From positions 1 to 62,739 of the forward strand of contig NZ_JHWV01000016.1 in the NCBI RefSeq assembly GCF_000622005.1: a DNA stretch of 62,739 nucleotides, in the 5' to 3' direction. The position numbers and the translations under genes were made by a program. The first letter of the stretch is position 1. Every line of letters begins with the position of its first letter. The notes below the pieces were generated by a model. The model was given only the letters and a program-made list of their open reading frames with translations, was not told the origin of the DNA and did not search any database. Positions 8,718 to 17,340 of this stretch are shown piece after piece. The DNA is from Anaerovibrio sp. RM50 (GTDB taxonomy: Bacteria > Bacillota > Negativicutes > Selenomonadales > Selenomonadaceae).

Positions 8718-11165
8718 TTACTTAATTTCTACTGGTTCAATATCCCAAATATCCTCGGCGTACTCAGTAATGGTACGATCGGATGAGAAAATTCCGGAAT
8801 TGGCAATGTTGATGGCAGAAGATCTGAGCCATGCATCATGGTCCTGATAACGGCGGACAATCTCCTCATGTGCCTCAATATAGGAATCGAAGTCCTTCAG
8901 AATGAAGAACTCATCATTACTGTTAATCAGATAATCAAAGATGGTCTGGAAGTTGCCGTATGTGCCATCAGTGAGCTGGTTCATAACGGTGCGTACACGC
9001 TCGTTGGTATTGTATTCATCCCAGGCATTGTAGTTGCCGTTTTCATAATAGGCGAGAACCTCCTCGGCTCTGAGGCCAAAGATTACGCAGTTATCATCAC
9101 CCACCTGCTCGTGGATTTCAACGTTGGCACCGTCCAGGGTTCCAAGAGTAATGGCTCCGTTCATCATGAACTTCATGTTGCCGGTTCCGGAGGCTTCCTT
9201 GGAAGCGGTGGAAATCTGCTCGCTGACATCAGCAGCAGGATATACCATTTCGCCCAAAGTTACCCCAAAGTTTTCAAGGAATACCACTTTAATCTTGCCG
9301 TTAATGCTTTCATCGTTATTAATCTTGTCAGCCACGGCATTAATAAGGCGGATGGTTTCCTTTGCGGTGTAATATCCAGGTGCAGCCTTGCCGCCGAAGA
9401 AATATACCACTGGAACTGGCATATCATAATCAGGATCGTTCTTCAGACGGTTGTACTGATACATAATATGCATTATATTCATGAGCTGGCGCTTGTAGGA
9501 GTGAATGCGCTTAACCTGAATGTCGAAAAGGGAATCTATCTTAATACGAACCTTGTTGTGGGACAATACATACTGTGCCAAAGCACGTTTTCTGGCTCTC
9601 TTCACCTTGTTAATGGCCTTGAGGAAATCAGGGTCATCCACATATTTATTAATCTTCTTTAAGAGCCTAATATCACGGCGCCACTCACGGGTCAGCTTGT
9701 CATCAATAAGGTGTGCCAAATCGTTGTTGGCGCTGACGAGCCAGCGGCGATGGGTAATGCCGTTGGTCTTGTTGTTGAACTTTTTAGGGAATACCTTGTA
9801 GAAATACTTCAAGGTACTGGTCTTTAATATGTCAGAATGAATTCTGGCCACGCCGTTGACGCTGTAGGAGCCCACCACTGCCAAGCGGGCCATGTGAACC
9901 TGGCCATCCTCGATGATGGAAAGCTCGCGAACCAGTGCCTCATCTCCAGGGTACTTTTTGCGGATACCATCAAGGAAGCGGCGGTTAATTTCCTCCACGA
10001 TCATGTAGATACGTGGCAGCAGCTCCTTGAAGAGGCCAACCTCCCATTTCTCCAGTGCCTCCGGCAAAATGGTGTGGTTGGTATATGCGCAGGTCTGGGT
10101 GGTAATATCCCATGCATCCTCCCATTCAATACCGTAGTCATCCACCAGAATACGCATCATCTCTGGCACTGCAGTGGCCGGATGTGTATCATTGATATGG
10201 ATGCCGATCTTGTCGGAAAGATCATAAACGTTATCGTGGGTCAGCATAAAGTGACGGATAATACTCTGAACGCCGGCAGACACAAAGAAATACTCCTGCA
10301 ACAGACGGAGCTTCTTACCATCGGAAAGCCTATCATCAGGATAGAGGTACTCAGTGATACGGCTTACCCACCGACGATACTCCTGACGCTGGTTTATCTC
10401 CTCCTGGGTCAGGGTGGCGTAGTCGGAGAAATCCATATTAACCTCTGCATTCCAGAGGCGCAGTGTATTTACAGTGGTATTCTTATAGCCGATAACCGGT
10501 ACATCGTATGGAACTGCCATAATGTCAGTATAGTTCTCATAAACCAGCTTCAGCTCGTCCTCACCAGGCACTTCCTTCATATAAGCGTGACCGCCTACAC
10601 GGACATTTACAGCCTTGTTAGGCTTTCTGAATTCCCAGGCGTAGCCATCGCGGAGCCAGTTATCCGGAATCTCAATCTGGGTTCCGTTAATAATTTTTTG
10701 CTCAAAAAGGCCATACTGATAACGGAGTCCGCAGCCATGGGCCGGCAATGCCAGTGACGCCATGGAATCGATGAAGCAGGCTGCCAGACGGCCCAGACCG
10801 CCATTGCCAAGGCCCGCATCAGGCTCCTCGTTATAGATGTCCTCAACCTTTAAATTCAGCTCCTTCAACACGCTTTTCAGGGCATTCTTCAAATCCAGAT
10901 TAATCAGATTGGTGTCGAGAAGTCTGCCCAGCAGGAACTCTATGGAGAAATAATAAATCTGCTTGTTATCGTTAACAGCGTACTGTTTATTGGTTTTAAT
11001 CCAGTTTTCAGTGGTGAACTGCTTTACCACTGCCGCAACGGCGTTGTAAATCTCATTTTTGGAAAGATCCGCCAACTCACGGCCATAAAGAATCTTGGAT
11101 GTAAGAATAAATCGTTCCTTTAGTTCTTTTTTGATTTCATCAATATCTCTGTCGATAAATGCCAT
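8718..11165 (-). CDS. glgP: Glycogen/maltodextrin phosphorylase (GT35)
   Basis: An 815-residue PLP enzyme releasing glucose-1-phosphate from alpha-1,4-glucan. The PLP lysine motif EASGTGNMKFMMNGA is present near the C-terminus, and the substrate region has GNGGLGRLAACF. Length matches bacterial glycogen phosphorylases. The ATG is preceded by GGGAGTGATTAT. It lies between glgD (85 nt upstream, with a strong intervening hairpin) and glgB (11 nt downstream). The eukaryotic regulatory Ser14 region is not recognisable, as usual in bacteria. Confidence 0.95.
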   Translation of the reverse strand: MAFIDRDIDEIKKELKERFILTSKILYGRELADLSKNEIYNAVAAVVKQFTTENWIKTNKQYAVNDNKQIYYFSIEFLLGRLLDTNLINLDLKNALKSVLKELNLKVEDIYNEEPDAGLGNGGLGRLAACFIDSMASLALPAHGCGLRYQYGLFEQKIINGTQIEIPDNWLRDGYAWEFRKPNKAVNVRVGGHAYMKEVPGEDELKLVYENYTDIMAVPYDVPVIGYKNTTVNTLRLWNAEVNMDFSDYATLTQEEINQRQEYRRWVSRITEYLYPDDRLSDGKKLRLLQEYFFVSAGVQSIIRHFMLTHDNVYDLSDKIGIHINDTHPATAVPEMMRILVDDYGIEWEDAWDITTQTCAYTNHTILPEALEKWEVGLFKELLPRIYMIVEEINRRFLDGIRKKYPGDEALVRELSIIEDGQVHMARLAVVGSYSVNGVARIHSDILKTSTLKYFYKVFPKKFNNKTNGITHRRWLVSANNDLAHLIDDKLTREWRRDIRLLKKINKYVDDPDFLKAINKVKRARKRALAQYVLSHNKVRIKIDSLFDIQVKRIHSYKRQLMNIMHIMYQYNRLKNDPDYDMPVPVVYFFGGKAAPGYYTAKETIRLINAVADKINNDESINGKIKVVFLENFGVTLGEMVYPAADVSEQISTASKEASGTGNMKFMMNGAITLGTLDGANVEIHEQVGDDNCVIFGLRAEEVLAYYENGNYNAWDEYNTNERVRTVMNQLTDGTYGNFQTIFDYLINSNDEFFILKDFDSYIEAHEEIVRRYQDHDAWLRSSAINIANSGIFSSDRTITEYAEDIWDIEPVEIK

Positions 11166-11198
11166 ATAATCACTCCCATATAATTATAAAAAGCCAAA

Positions 11199-11240
11199 CA
11201 GGCCCCTGACGATAGGATAGCCCTTATCATCAGCGGCCTG
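11199..11240 (-). promoter_or_regulatory. Long hairpin between glgD and glgP
   Basis: On the minus strand two 16-nt arms (CAGGCCGCTGATGATA and TATCGTCAGGGGCCTG) pair at 14 positions plus a wobble around a 10-nt loop. The sequence after it is TTTGGCTTTTTATAATT. It could act as a leaky terminator, attenuator or 3' stabilising structure that sets the ratio of synthesis genes (glgCD) to glgPBA. Confidence 0.6.
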
Positions 11241-11250
11241 AAATCATTTA

Positions 11251-12366
11251 TTAAATAACGGTGCTCTTAGCAATAATCAAAGGATAATTCTCAGCACCTT
11301 TTAACCACTGATCCTCAGAAACGACGACGTTCTTGTCGCAGATTACATCTCTGAGCATTGCATATTGCTCTATCTGGCATTGCTCCATAATGATGCAGTC
11401 CTTGATTTTAACGCCCTCTGCCACCTTTACGCCTCTAAAGAGAACGCTGTCCTCAACCTCGCCATAAATCTCACAGCCGTTGCCAATAAGGGAATTGGTA
11501 ACCTTGGCAGTATTCTTGTACTGAACAGGAGCCGCATCCTTGGTCTTGGTGTGAATTGGGAAATCGCTCATAAAGAGCTCATTCCATATATCAGGATTTA
11601 ATATGGCCTTGTTGGCGTTGAAATAAGCCATGGTGGAATTAATTCTGGCGGAAAAGCCCTTGTGCTCGTAGCCATAAATGCTGAAATCATCCATGTGACG
11701 GATAATTCCATCCACCAGCATACTGCTGCCACCCCGTTCAAAGGTGGAGGTGACCAGCTTTACCAGGGTGTCCTTACGCATGAGGTAGATGCCCATAAAG
11801 TCATTGGAGCCCTTGGTGGAGGTCATGCGCTTGGCGATGTCCGTAACCTTGCCGTTTTCGGCGATTTGCATGGAAGCAGCCTCCCCAGGCAGGTCCTCAC
11901 GGGCCTTGCTGTAAACCATGGTAATATCTGCCCCTGTATTCTGGTGGAACAGGAGAATATGTCTAAAATCAATATTGTATACAGTATCAGCCTGTACCAG
12001 GAATACGTACTCAGCTGAACTGCGCATAACGAAATCTATATTTTGATAAAGTCCGGCAAGAGGAGTAGCATTTCCGTTATCGCCGTCATTTGGGAGATAA
12101 GCCAAGCCATCACGATGACGTGCCAGATCCCAATCCTTACCAGAGCGCAGATGGTCAAAAACTGGTCTTGCCTTTTTTGATACAAGAACACCTACATGGC
12201 CAATACCGGAGTTTACCAGGCTGGACACAGCAAAATCCAGTATGCGATAGCGACCAGCAATAGGAAGTGCGGCCACTGGACGGTGTTCACAAAGCTCCTT
12301 CAGCATACTATTGGCACCATCGAGTCTTATAATCCCCATTACATTACCCAATATGATCAACTCCAT
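11251..12366 (-). CDS. glgD: GlgD, regulatory-type ADP-glucose pyrophosphorylase subunit
   Basis: A 371-residue GlgC paralogue starting MELIILGNVMGIIRLDGAN. The nucleotidyltransferase fold is seen (KELCEHRPVAALPIAGRYR) but the canonical GGxGxRL loop of GlgC is degenerate, as in Bacillota GlgD. The C-terminal part has left-handed beta-helix hexad repeats (NSLIGNGCEIYGEVEDSVLFRG). GlgD forms a heterotetramer with GlgC that is more active than GlgC alone in related Bacillota. The gene follows glgC by 16 nt. Confidence 0.9.
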   Translation of the reverse strand: MELIILGNVMGIIRLDGANSMLKELCEHRPVAALPIAGRYRILDFAVSSLVNSGIGHVGVLVSKKARPVFDHLRSGKDWDLARHRDGLAYLPNDGDNGNATPLAGLYQNIDFVMRSSAEYVFLVQADTVYNIDFRHILLFHQNTGADITMVYSKAREDLPGEAASMQIAENGKVTDIAKRMTSTKGSNDFMGIYLMRKDTLVKLVTSTFERGGSSMLVDGIIRHMDDFSIYGYEHKGFSARINSTMAYFNANKAILNPDIWNELFMSDFPIHTKTKDAAPVQYKNTAKVTNSLIGNGCEIYGEVEDSVLFRGVKVAEGVKIKDCIIMEQCQIEQYAMLRDVICDKNVVVSEDQWLKGAENYPLIIAKSTVI

Positions 12367-12382
12367 TTCTCGTTTTAATACA

Positions 12383-13546
12383 TCAGCTTACCTGCTGCCC
12401 CGCATTTGCCTGCTCTGCCACAATGGTTTCCCCCTCCGGAACCACTGCAATAGCTCCATCAGAACCGGCAACATGAGCACCGGCGGCAATCACACAGTTC
12501 TGGGCCACAATGGCGTGGTCAATAACTGCATTTTCCTCAACCACGGTAAATGGCATGATTACGGAATTTGTAACCTTTGCCCCCTTACCAATCTTGACAC
12601 CGGAGAACAATACTGAATGGTCAACCTCCCCCATAATCATGGAGCCCTCATTCAGCATCGAGCAGGTAACCTTTGCATCCTTGCCCAAGTAATGTGGTGG
12701 CAAAGATGGATTGTTGGAATATATCCTCCAAGCACTATTAAAGGAGAATGGAGGCTCATCCTGCAGCAGGTCCATATTGGCCTGCCAGAGGCTTTCAATA
12801 GTTCCTACATCCTTCCAATAGCCCTCAAAGGCGTATGAGAACATTCTTGCCTTGTCGTTAAGCATGGCAGGAATGATGTTCTTGCCGAAATCATGGGAGG
12901 AGTTGTCATCAGCAGCATCTTCACGAAGGTACTTGTCCAGGAAATCCCTGTTGAAGATGTAAATACCCATGGAGGCCAAGTTGCTCTTTGGCTTTGCTGG
13001 TTTCTCCTCAAACTCTACAATATGACCGTCCTTAGGATCGGTGTTCATAATGCCAAAGCGTGGTGCTTCATCCCAAGGCACCTCAAATACACCGATGGTG
13101 GCATCGGCTTTGTTGGCCCTGTGGGCTGCCAGCATCTTGGCATAATCCATGGTATAAATATGGTCGCCGGAGAGAACCAGCACATATTCAGGATCTACCA
13201 TGTCGATAAAATTCAGGTTCTGATAAATGGCATCTGCTGTGCCCTTGTACCAGTCTGCCCCCTTGTCCCTTGCATAAGGTGGAAGAATAAATACACCGCC
13301 GTTGGATTTGTCCAGATCCCAGGCATCGCCTGTTCCCAGATAATTATGAAGCTCCAATGGACGGTACTGGGTCAGCACGCCGACCTTGTCTATGCCGGAA
13401 TTGGCACAGTTTGAAAGTGGGAAATCAATAATTCGGTACTTGCCGCCAAACGGTACAGCCGGTTTGGCAATCTTTTTTGTTAGCGCCCCCAGACGGCTTC
13501 CCTGACCGCCTGCCAAAATCATGGCTACACACGTTGTCTTACTCAT
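12383..13546 (-). CDS. glgC: Glucose-1-phosphate adenylyltransferase
   Basis: A 387-residue catalytic subunit making ADP-glucose from ATP and glucose-1-phosphate, the committed step of glycogen synthesis. It has the full [11 protein letters not shown] loop, [22 protein letters not shown] and FEEKP motifs, and a C-terminal beta-helix. I chose the ATG of [14 protein letters not shown], 6 nt after AGGGGTGA; an in-frame GTG three codons upstream overlaps the ribosome site. It is the first gene of the six-gene glycogen operon. Confidence 0.95.
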   Translation of the reverse strand: MSKTTCVAMILAGGQGSRLGALTKKIAKPAVPFGGKYRIIDFPLSNCANSGIDKVGVLTQYRPLELHNYLGTGDAWDLDKSNGGVFILPPYARDKGADWYKGTADAIYQNLNFIDMVDPEYVLVLSGDHIYTMDYAKMLAAHRANKADATIGVFEVPWDEAPRFGIMNTDPKDGHIVEFEEKPAKPKSNLASMGIYIFNRDFLDKYLREDAADDNSSHDFGKNIIPAMLNDKARMFSYAFEGYWKDVGTIESLWQANMDLLQDEPPFSFNSAWRIYSNNPSLPPHYLGKDAKVTCSMLNEGSMIMGEVDHSVLFSGVKIGKGAKVTNSVIMPFTVVEENAVIDHAIVAQNCVIAAGAHVAGSDGAIAVVPEGETIVAEQANAGQQVS

Positions 13547-13676
13547 AAAACTCACCCCTGTGCTTAATCAGCTCCAGGCTCAGCCAATCGTAAACGTTCC
13601 CTTATCAGCCTTTACCTGAAATAAAAACTACCTCAATGAAAAATAGACCATATTTTTGTACTATAATTACTTCTAT

Positions 13677-13748
13677 ATTATAAAAAAAAATCCTGCAAAA
13701 AAGTAGATTTATTGAAAAAATAAACTTTTTCTCCTATCTTTTTTGCAG
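13677..13748 (-). promoter_or_regulatory. AT-rich upstream region of the glg operon: inverted repeat and -10
   Basis: The 260-nt gap between yigZ and glgC holds an inverted repeat CTGCAAAAAAG/CTTTTTTGCAG (13693-13703 and 13738-13748). On the minus strand the repeat is followed by nine T residues, so it can serve as the terminator of yigZ. A perfect TATAAT (13677-13682, minus) directly follows and may be the -10 of the glg operon; the matching -35 is poor. Confidence 0.45.
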
Positions 13749-13815
13749 AATACGTATATTTTTATTATGTCAGAACATTATCAAAAATTATTTTCAAAGC
13801 TTTTTTATAAGCATT

Positions 13816-14445
13816 TTACACAGTAACTTCCAGATATTCAGGGTCAGCCACATGGATTGAACACCTTCCCGCAGTGAGCTCCACCAAATCCTTCTGAATT
13901 TTTTCCACATCATGAGGTTCAATGAGAAGCTTCACCGTCACCTTGTCAGTGTACTCCGTTTCTTCGGAGCGAATGCTGTTATTGCGGATCCAGTTTTCCA
14001 CCGTCCCCAGCAAGGTGTAATCCATTTCTGCGGAAATCTTGCAAAATGGCTTTACCTCCACCTGGGGAGTAGCCTCCAATCCAAGTGATGCTGAATGATT
14101 GTAGGCCCGTATGAGACCCCCGGCCCCCAGCTTTATGCCACCGAAATAACGGGTCACCACCACAACAACATTGGTGAGACCATGCTGCTTGATGGCTTCC
14201 AGTATAGGATTGCCCGCCGTTCCACCCGGCTCACCGTCATCGTTTGATTTTTGCTGGCTGCTGTCAGTGCCCAATATCCATGCGGAACAATTATGACGGG
14301 CATCAAAATGTTTTTTCTTTATGCCCTGGACAAATTCCCGGGCCGCCGCCTCATCCTCCACATGGGCCGTATATGTATAAAATTTTGATTTCTGGATCTC
14401 ATAATATGCGGTTCCAAAATCAGATGTGGTTTTGTACGGGCGCAT
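13816..14445 (-). CDS. yigZ: YigZ/IMPACT family protein
   Basis: A 209-residue member of the UPF0029/IMPACT family. The conserved N-terminal domain shows KSKFYTYTAHVEDE, HNCSAWILG, NDDGEPGGTAGNPILE and VVVTRYFGGIKLGAGGLIRAY, followed by the DUF1949-like C-terminal domain (about residues 135-205). Members are thought to act around translation or stress (IMPACT competes for GCN1 in eukaryotes); the bacterial role is unclear. Its ATG lies one base after the stop of the preceding membrane protein, which carries the GGAGG site, so translation is coupled. Confidence 0.9.
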   Translation of the reverse strand: MRPYKTTSDFGTAYYEIQKSKFYTYTAHVEDEAAAREFVQGIKKKHFDARHNCSAWILGTDSSQQKSNDDGEPGGTAGNPILEAIKQHGLTNVVVVVTRYFGGIKLGAGGLIRAYNHSASLGLEATPQVEVKPFCKISAEMDYTLLGTVENWIRNNSIRSEETEYTDKVTVKLLIEPHDVEKIQKDLVELTAGRCSIHVADPEYLEVTV

Positions 14446-14446
14446 A

Positions 14447-15106
14447 TCAGTTTACCTCCGGAATGGTAAGATTGAACCTGAGAGAATTAATTTCATTGGC
14501 AGTGAACAGCATATCCGGCGAATTCATCAGCATGGCATCATTAAGATATCCCATCTGTACCTCATGTTCCTCCGTGGGCATCTTTTCCGGATCTGCCATC
14601 ATTTTTGTGGCCCTTACTGTTTTCAGCTGGGCATCGGAATAGGCCTTGGTTTTTTTCAGAATAGATGCTGTCAGATCATAATTTGTATCATCCAGGCTTA
14701 TTGGCGGTGCCATCTGATAAATATCATTGTGGAGATTAAGCACGTTGGACTCCAGCTGGTTAAGACGGTTATATGCTTCCCGCAGGGAAATCTCCTCATC
14801 CCTAAAATCCCTCATAATGCGGTGATAAGATACCCAGCAATAATCCAGGGCATCAACCTTTTTCTTGTAGTTGGTGTACCATTCACCAAAGGCCAGCTGC
14901 TGGGCCGTAATGTGGCGTATGGTGGACTCGTCCATTTTTTCGTAGGAGTTCAGGGTACTGGCATAATAGCCGTAGCCTGCAATGGAAAGAGCCAGCAGCA
15001 TGGAACCGCAGAAGGCGTAAAAGGCCATCCGGCTCCTGATATTTTTTTCCAGCACCAGCACCGTCAGGGCCAGCACAATAACTGCAATTATAATTGGCAA
15101 TAACAT
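14447..15106 (-). CDS. Unrecognised two-helix membrane protein
   Basis: A 219-residue protein I cannot assign to a family. Two hydrophobic helices (about residues 1-18 and 27-48, separated by EKNIRSRM) are followed by a long, mostly helical extracytoplasmic or cytoplasmic domain rich in charged residues, with conserved-looking QLAFGEWYTNYKKK, LREAYNRLNQLESNVL and MAPPISLDD. I chose the ATG of MLLPIIIAVIVLAL, which follows GAAGGGA; an in-frame TTG 11 codons upstream has no ribosome site. It is translationally coupled to yigZ. Confidence 0.6.
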   Translation of the reverse strand: MLLPIIIAVIVLALTVLVLEKNIRSRMAFYAFCGSMLLALSIAGYGYYASTLNSYEKMDESTIRHITAQQLAFGEWYTNYKKKVDALDYCWVSYHRIMRDFRDEEISLREAYNRLNQLESNVLNLHNDIYQMAPPISLDDTNYDLTASILKKTKAYSDAQLKTVRATKMMADPEKMPTEEHEVQMGYLNDAMLMNSPDMLFTANEINSLRFNLTIPEVN

Positions 15107-15216
15107 ATAAAATCCCTTCAATAGAATTAAATCAAACAAAATCTATTAAGATATTATACACCAAACCGGGTCAGAGGGAAAATATCCCCATTTTCATACA
15201 ATACCCTTTGAATGTT

Positions 15217-15225
15217 TGCTATAAT
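15217..15225 (+). promoter_or_regulatory. Extended -10 promoter of the ABC transporter
   Basis: TGCTATAAT (TGn extended -10 with perfect TATAAT) lies about 35 nt before the ABC transporter start. No good -35 is present, which is normal for extended -10 promoters. Confidence 0.5.
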
Positions 15226-15260
15226 TAATGATGTTATTGTTAATGAGAAGGAGATCCCGT

Positions 15261-16973
15261 ATGAAGAAAAAAGATATTGCAAAAAGCATCTGGAAAATGA
15301 TGCGCTCTTATTGGAAATCCGAGGAGCGATGGTGGGGCCGGGGGATGCTGGCAGTCATCATCATCCTTAATCTGGCCCAGGTTTATCTGCTTGTGGAGCT
15401 GAACCAGTGGAACAATGATTTCTACAACGCACTGCAAAATTATGATCTGGGAAACTTCTGGCCCCTGGTGGGACAGTTTACCCTTATAGCCTTCATGTAC
15501 ATCATAGCTGCAGTTTATGCCATTTACCTTCAGCAAATGCTGCAGATAAAATGGCGTACATGGATGACCAACAATTATCTTGGCAGCTGGATGAAAAAGC
15601 AGGTTTACTACAAGCTGCAGGTGTTAAAGTCCGACATGGATAACCCGGATCAGCGTATTTCAGAGGATATCAACTCCTTTGTTGATCTTACCCTCACCCT
15701 TTTCCTGGGGTTCCTTAAGCAGTTCACCATATTGGCAGCATTTATATTTGTGCTGTGGAGCCTGTCCGGCGCCTTGGAGATACCTTTGGGCGAAACTGTT
15801 TTCACCATTCCTGGATACATGGTATGGCTGTCCCTGCTCTATTCCATTGTGGGCTCCTGGCTGGCCCATTTGGTGGGCCGCAAGCTCATAGATCTTAATT
15901 ATAATCAGCAGCGCTACGAGGCGGATTTCCGTTTCAATATGATAAGAGTCCGGGAAAACAGTGAGAGCATCGCCTTTTATCGCGGTGAAGCTCCTGAGGG
16001 CCAGGGCTTTCAGGACCGCTTTAAGATGGTGGTAAAAAACTTCTGGGCGCTCATGAAGCGCACCAAGCTTCTTAATTTCTACATTAATGGCTACGGTCAG
16101 TTGGCAATTATTTACCCTCTCATTATGGCGGCCCCAAAATATTTTTCCGGGGAAATGCAGCTGGGCGGGCTTATGCAGACCATCAGTGCCTTCGGCCGGG
16201 TGCAGGATGCCCTGAGCTATTTTGTTGACAGCTATTCCAACATCGCCCAGTATGCAGCGGTTATCCGCCGTCTTGGTGACTTCACCGCCCACATGGAGGA
16301 AGTGGATGAGCTGAAATCCTCCTTCAATACCCTGTATGAGAACAACAACAGGGTTACCCTTTCCAATATGGATGTACTGCTGCCTGAGGGCAGAAAGCTT
16401 ATCGAAAGCCTTAATCTTGAGTTTACACCGGGGGAATATGCCCTTATCAGCGGCCCTTCCGGCTCGGGAAAAAGTACTCTTTTGAGGGCTCTGGCGGATC
16501 TGTGGCCTTATGGCAGCGGCACCATCGCAAGGCCTGATAACTGGCGTCTTATGTTTTTGCCCCAGCGTCCTTATTTGCCTCTGGGCACCCTGCGGCAGGC
16601 CATTTATTACCCACAAAATGTTCCCGAAAACGATACAGCGGATTTAGGAGCTTATCTGAAGGAATTTGGTCTGGCGGATTTGGCAAGCCGCCTTGATGAG
16701 GTGGACGACTGGAGCCGCATTCTTTCACTTGGTGAACAGCAGCGCATCGCCTTTATCCGCATTTTGCTCTTTAAACCACAAATGGTATTTATGGACGAAT
16801 CCACCTCCGCCATGGACGAGGATATGGAGGCCCATTCCTATGATACCCTTAAAGCCAAATTGCCGGAGATGTCCGTGGTCAGTGTGGGCCACCGCTCCAC
16901 TTTGGTATCCCGTCACAGCACCATCCTTCGCCTTATAGGCGGCGGTGCATGGATGGTTGAAAGGACTGTATAA
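15261..16973 (+). CDS. SbmA/BacA/YddA-like ABC transporter (membrane + ATPase)
   Basis: A 570-residue half-transporter. The membrane domain (about residues 1-330) is of the SbmA_BacA type (ERWWGRGMLAVIIILNLAQV, NDFYNALQ, WRTWMTNNYLGSW, NPDQRISEDI). The C-terminal ATPase has Walker A GPSGSGKSTLLRAL, signature LSLGEQQRIAF and Walker B MVFMDESTSAMD. Relatives with a fused ATPase (YddA, mycobacterial BacA/Rv1819c) move cobalamin or hydrophilic peptides; the substrate here is unknown, though a cobamide enzyme is encoded elsewhere in the window. I chose the ATG after GAAGGAGATCCCGT; an upstream ATG 11 codons away lacks a ribosome site. Confidence 0.85.
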   Translation: MKKKDIAKSIWKMMRSYWKSEERWWGRGMLAVIIILNLAQVYLLVELNQWNNDFYNALQNYDLGNFWPLVGQFTLIAFMYIIAAVYAIYLQQMLQIKWRTWMTNNYLGSWMKKQVYYKLQVLKSDMDNPDQRISEDINSFVDLTLTLFLGFLKQFTILAAFIFVLWSLSGALEIPLGETVFTIPGYMVWLSLLYSIVGSWLAHLVGRKLIDLNYNQQRYEADFRFNMIRVRENSESIAFYRGEAPEGQGFQDRFKMVVKNFWALMKRTKLLNFYINGYGQLAIIYPLIMAAPKYFSGEMQLGGLMQTISAFGRVQDALSYFVDSYSNIAQYAAVIRRLGDFTAHMEEVDELKSSFNTLYENNNRVTLSNMDVLLPEGRKLIESLNLEFTPGEYALISGPSGSGKSTLLRALADLWPYGSGTIARPDNWRLMFLPQRPYLPLGTLRQAIYYPQNVPENDTADLGAYLKEFGLADLASRLDEVDDWSRILSLGEQQRIAFIRILLFKPQMVFMDESTSAMDEDMEAHSYDTLKAKLPEMSVVSVGHRSTLVSRHSTILRLIGGGAWMVERTV

Positions 16974-16974
16974 T

Positions 16975-17262
16975 ATGCCCGGAATGCGTTCAAAATTCCC
17001 CATAGAGGATAACAAAAATAAAATTGAGCCTACCTTCAGCAATGGTGAAAAAGCGGGGATGGCCCTGTGTCTGGCCATGTTTCTCTTTGGCCTTTCCGAC
17101 GGTGATCTGCCCCTTTGCTTTTTCTCCGCCTCCTTCCTTGTATATGAGCTTCACGTTCTTTTGAAAAAGGCCCGGAGAGATGAGGACTGGTTCATGTCCA
17201 ATCTGCTGAAGGGCATGAGCATTGCCATGTTCGTCGGCTCCATTGCAATGGCCGTGTGCTAA
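16975..17262 (+). CDS. Small membrane protein
   Basis: A 95-residue protein not recognised as a known family. After a charged N-terminus (RSKFPIEDNKNKIEPTFSNGEKAG) there are two or three hydrophobic segments (AMALCLAMFLFGL, LCFFSASFLVYEL, AMFVGSIAMAVC). It starts 1 nt after the ABC transporter stop, with AAAGGA inside that gene, so the two are co-expressed. It might be an accessory subunit of the transporter. A bidirectional terminator follows. Confidence 0.65.
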   Translation: MPGMRSKFPIEDNKNKIEPTFSNGEKAGMALCLAMFLFGLSDGDLPLCFFSASFLVYELHVLLKKARRDEDWFMSNLLKGMSIAMFVGSIAMAVC

Positions 17263-17296
17263 CGCACCTGTGTATAACCGCAAATTAGGATCAAAT

Positions 17297-17335
17297 AAAA
17301 AATGCTGACCTCATAATAGAGGCCAGCATTTTTTT
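17297..17335. terminator. Bidirectional terminator
   Basis: AAAAAATGCTGACCTC and GAGGCCAGCATTTTTTT pair with one mismatch around ATAATA, with T-runs on both strands. It separates the convergent ABC transporter unit (+) and SGNH hydrolase gene (-). Confidence 0.85.
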
Positions 17336-17340
17336 CGTAA

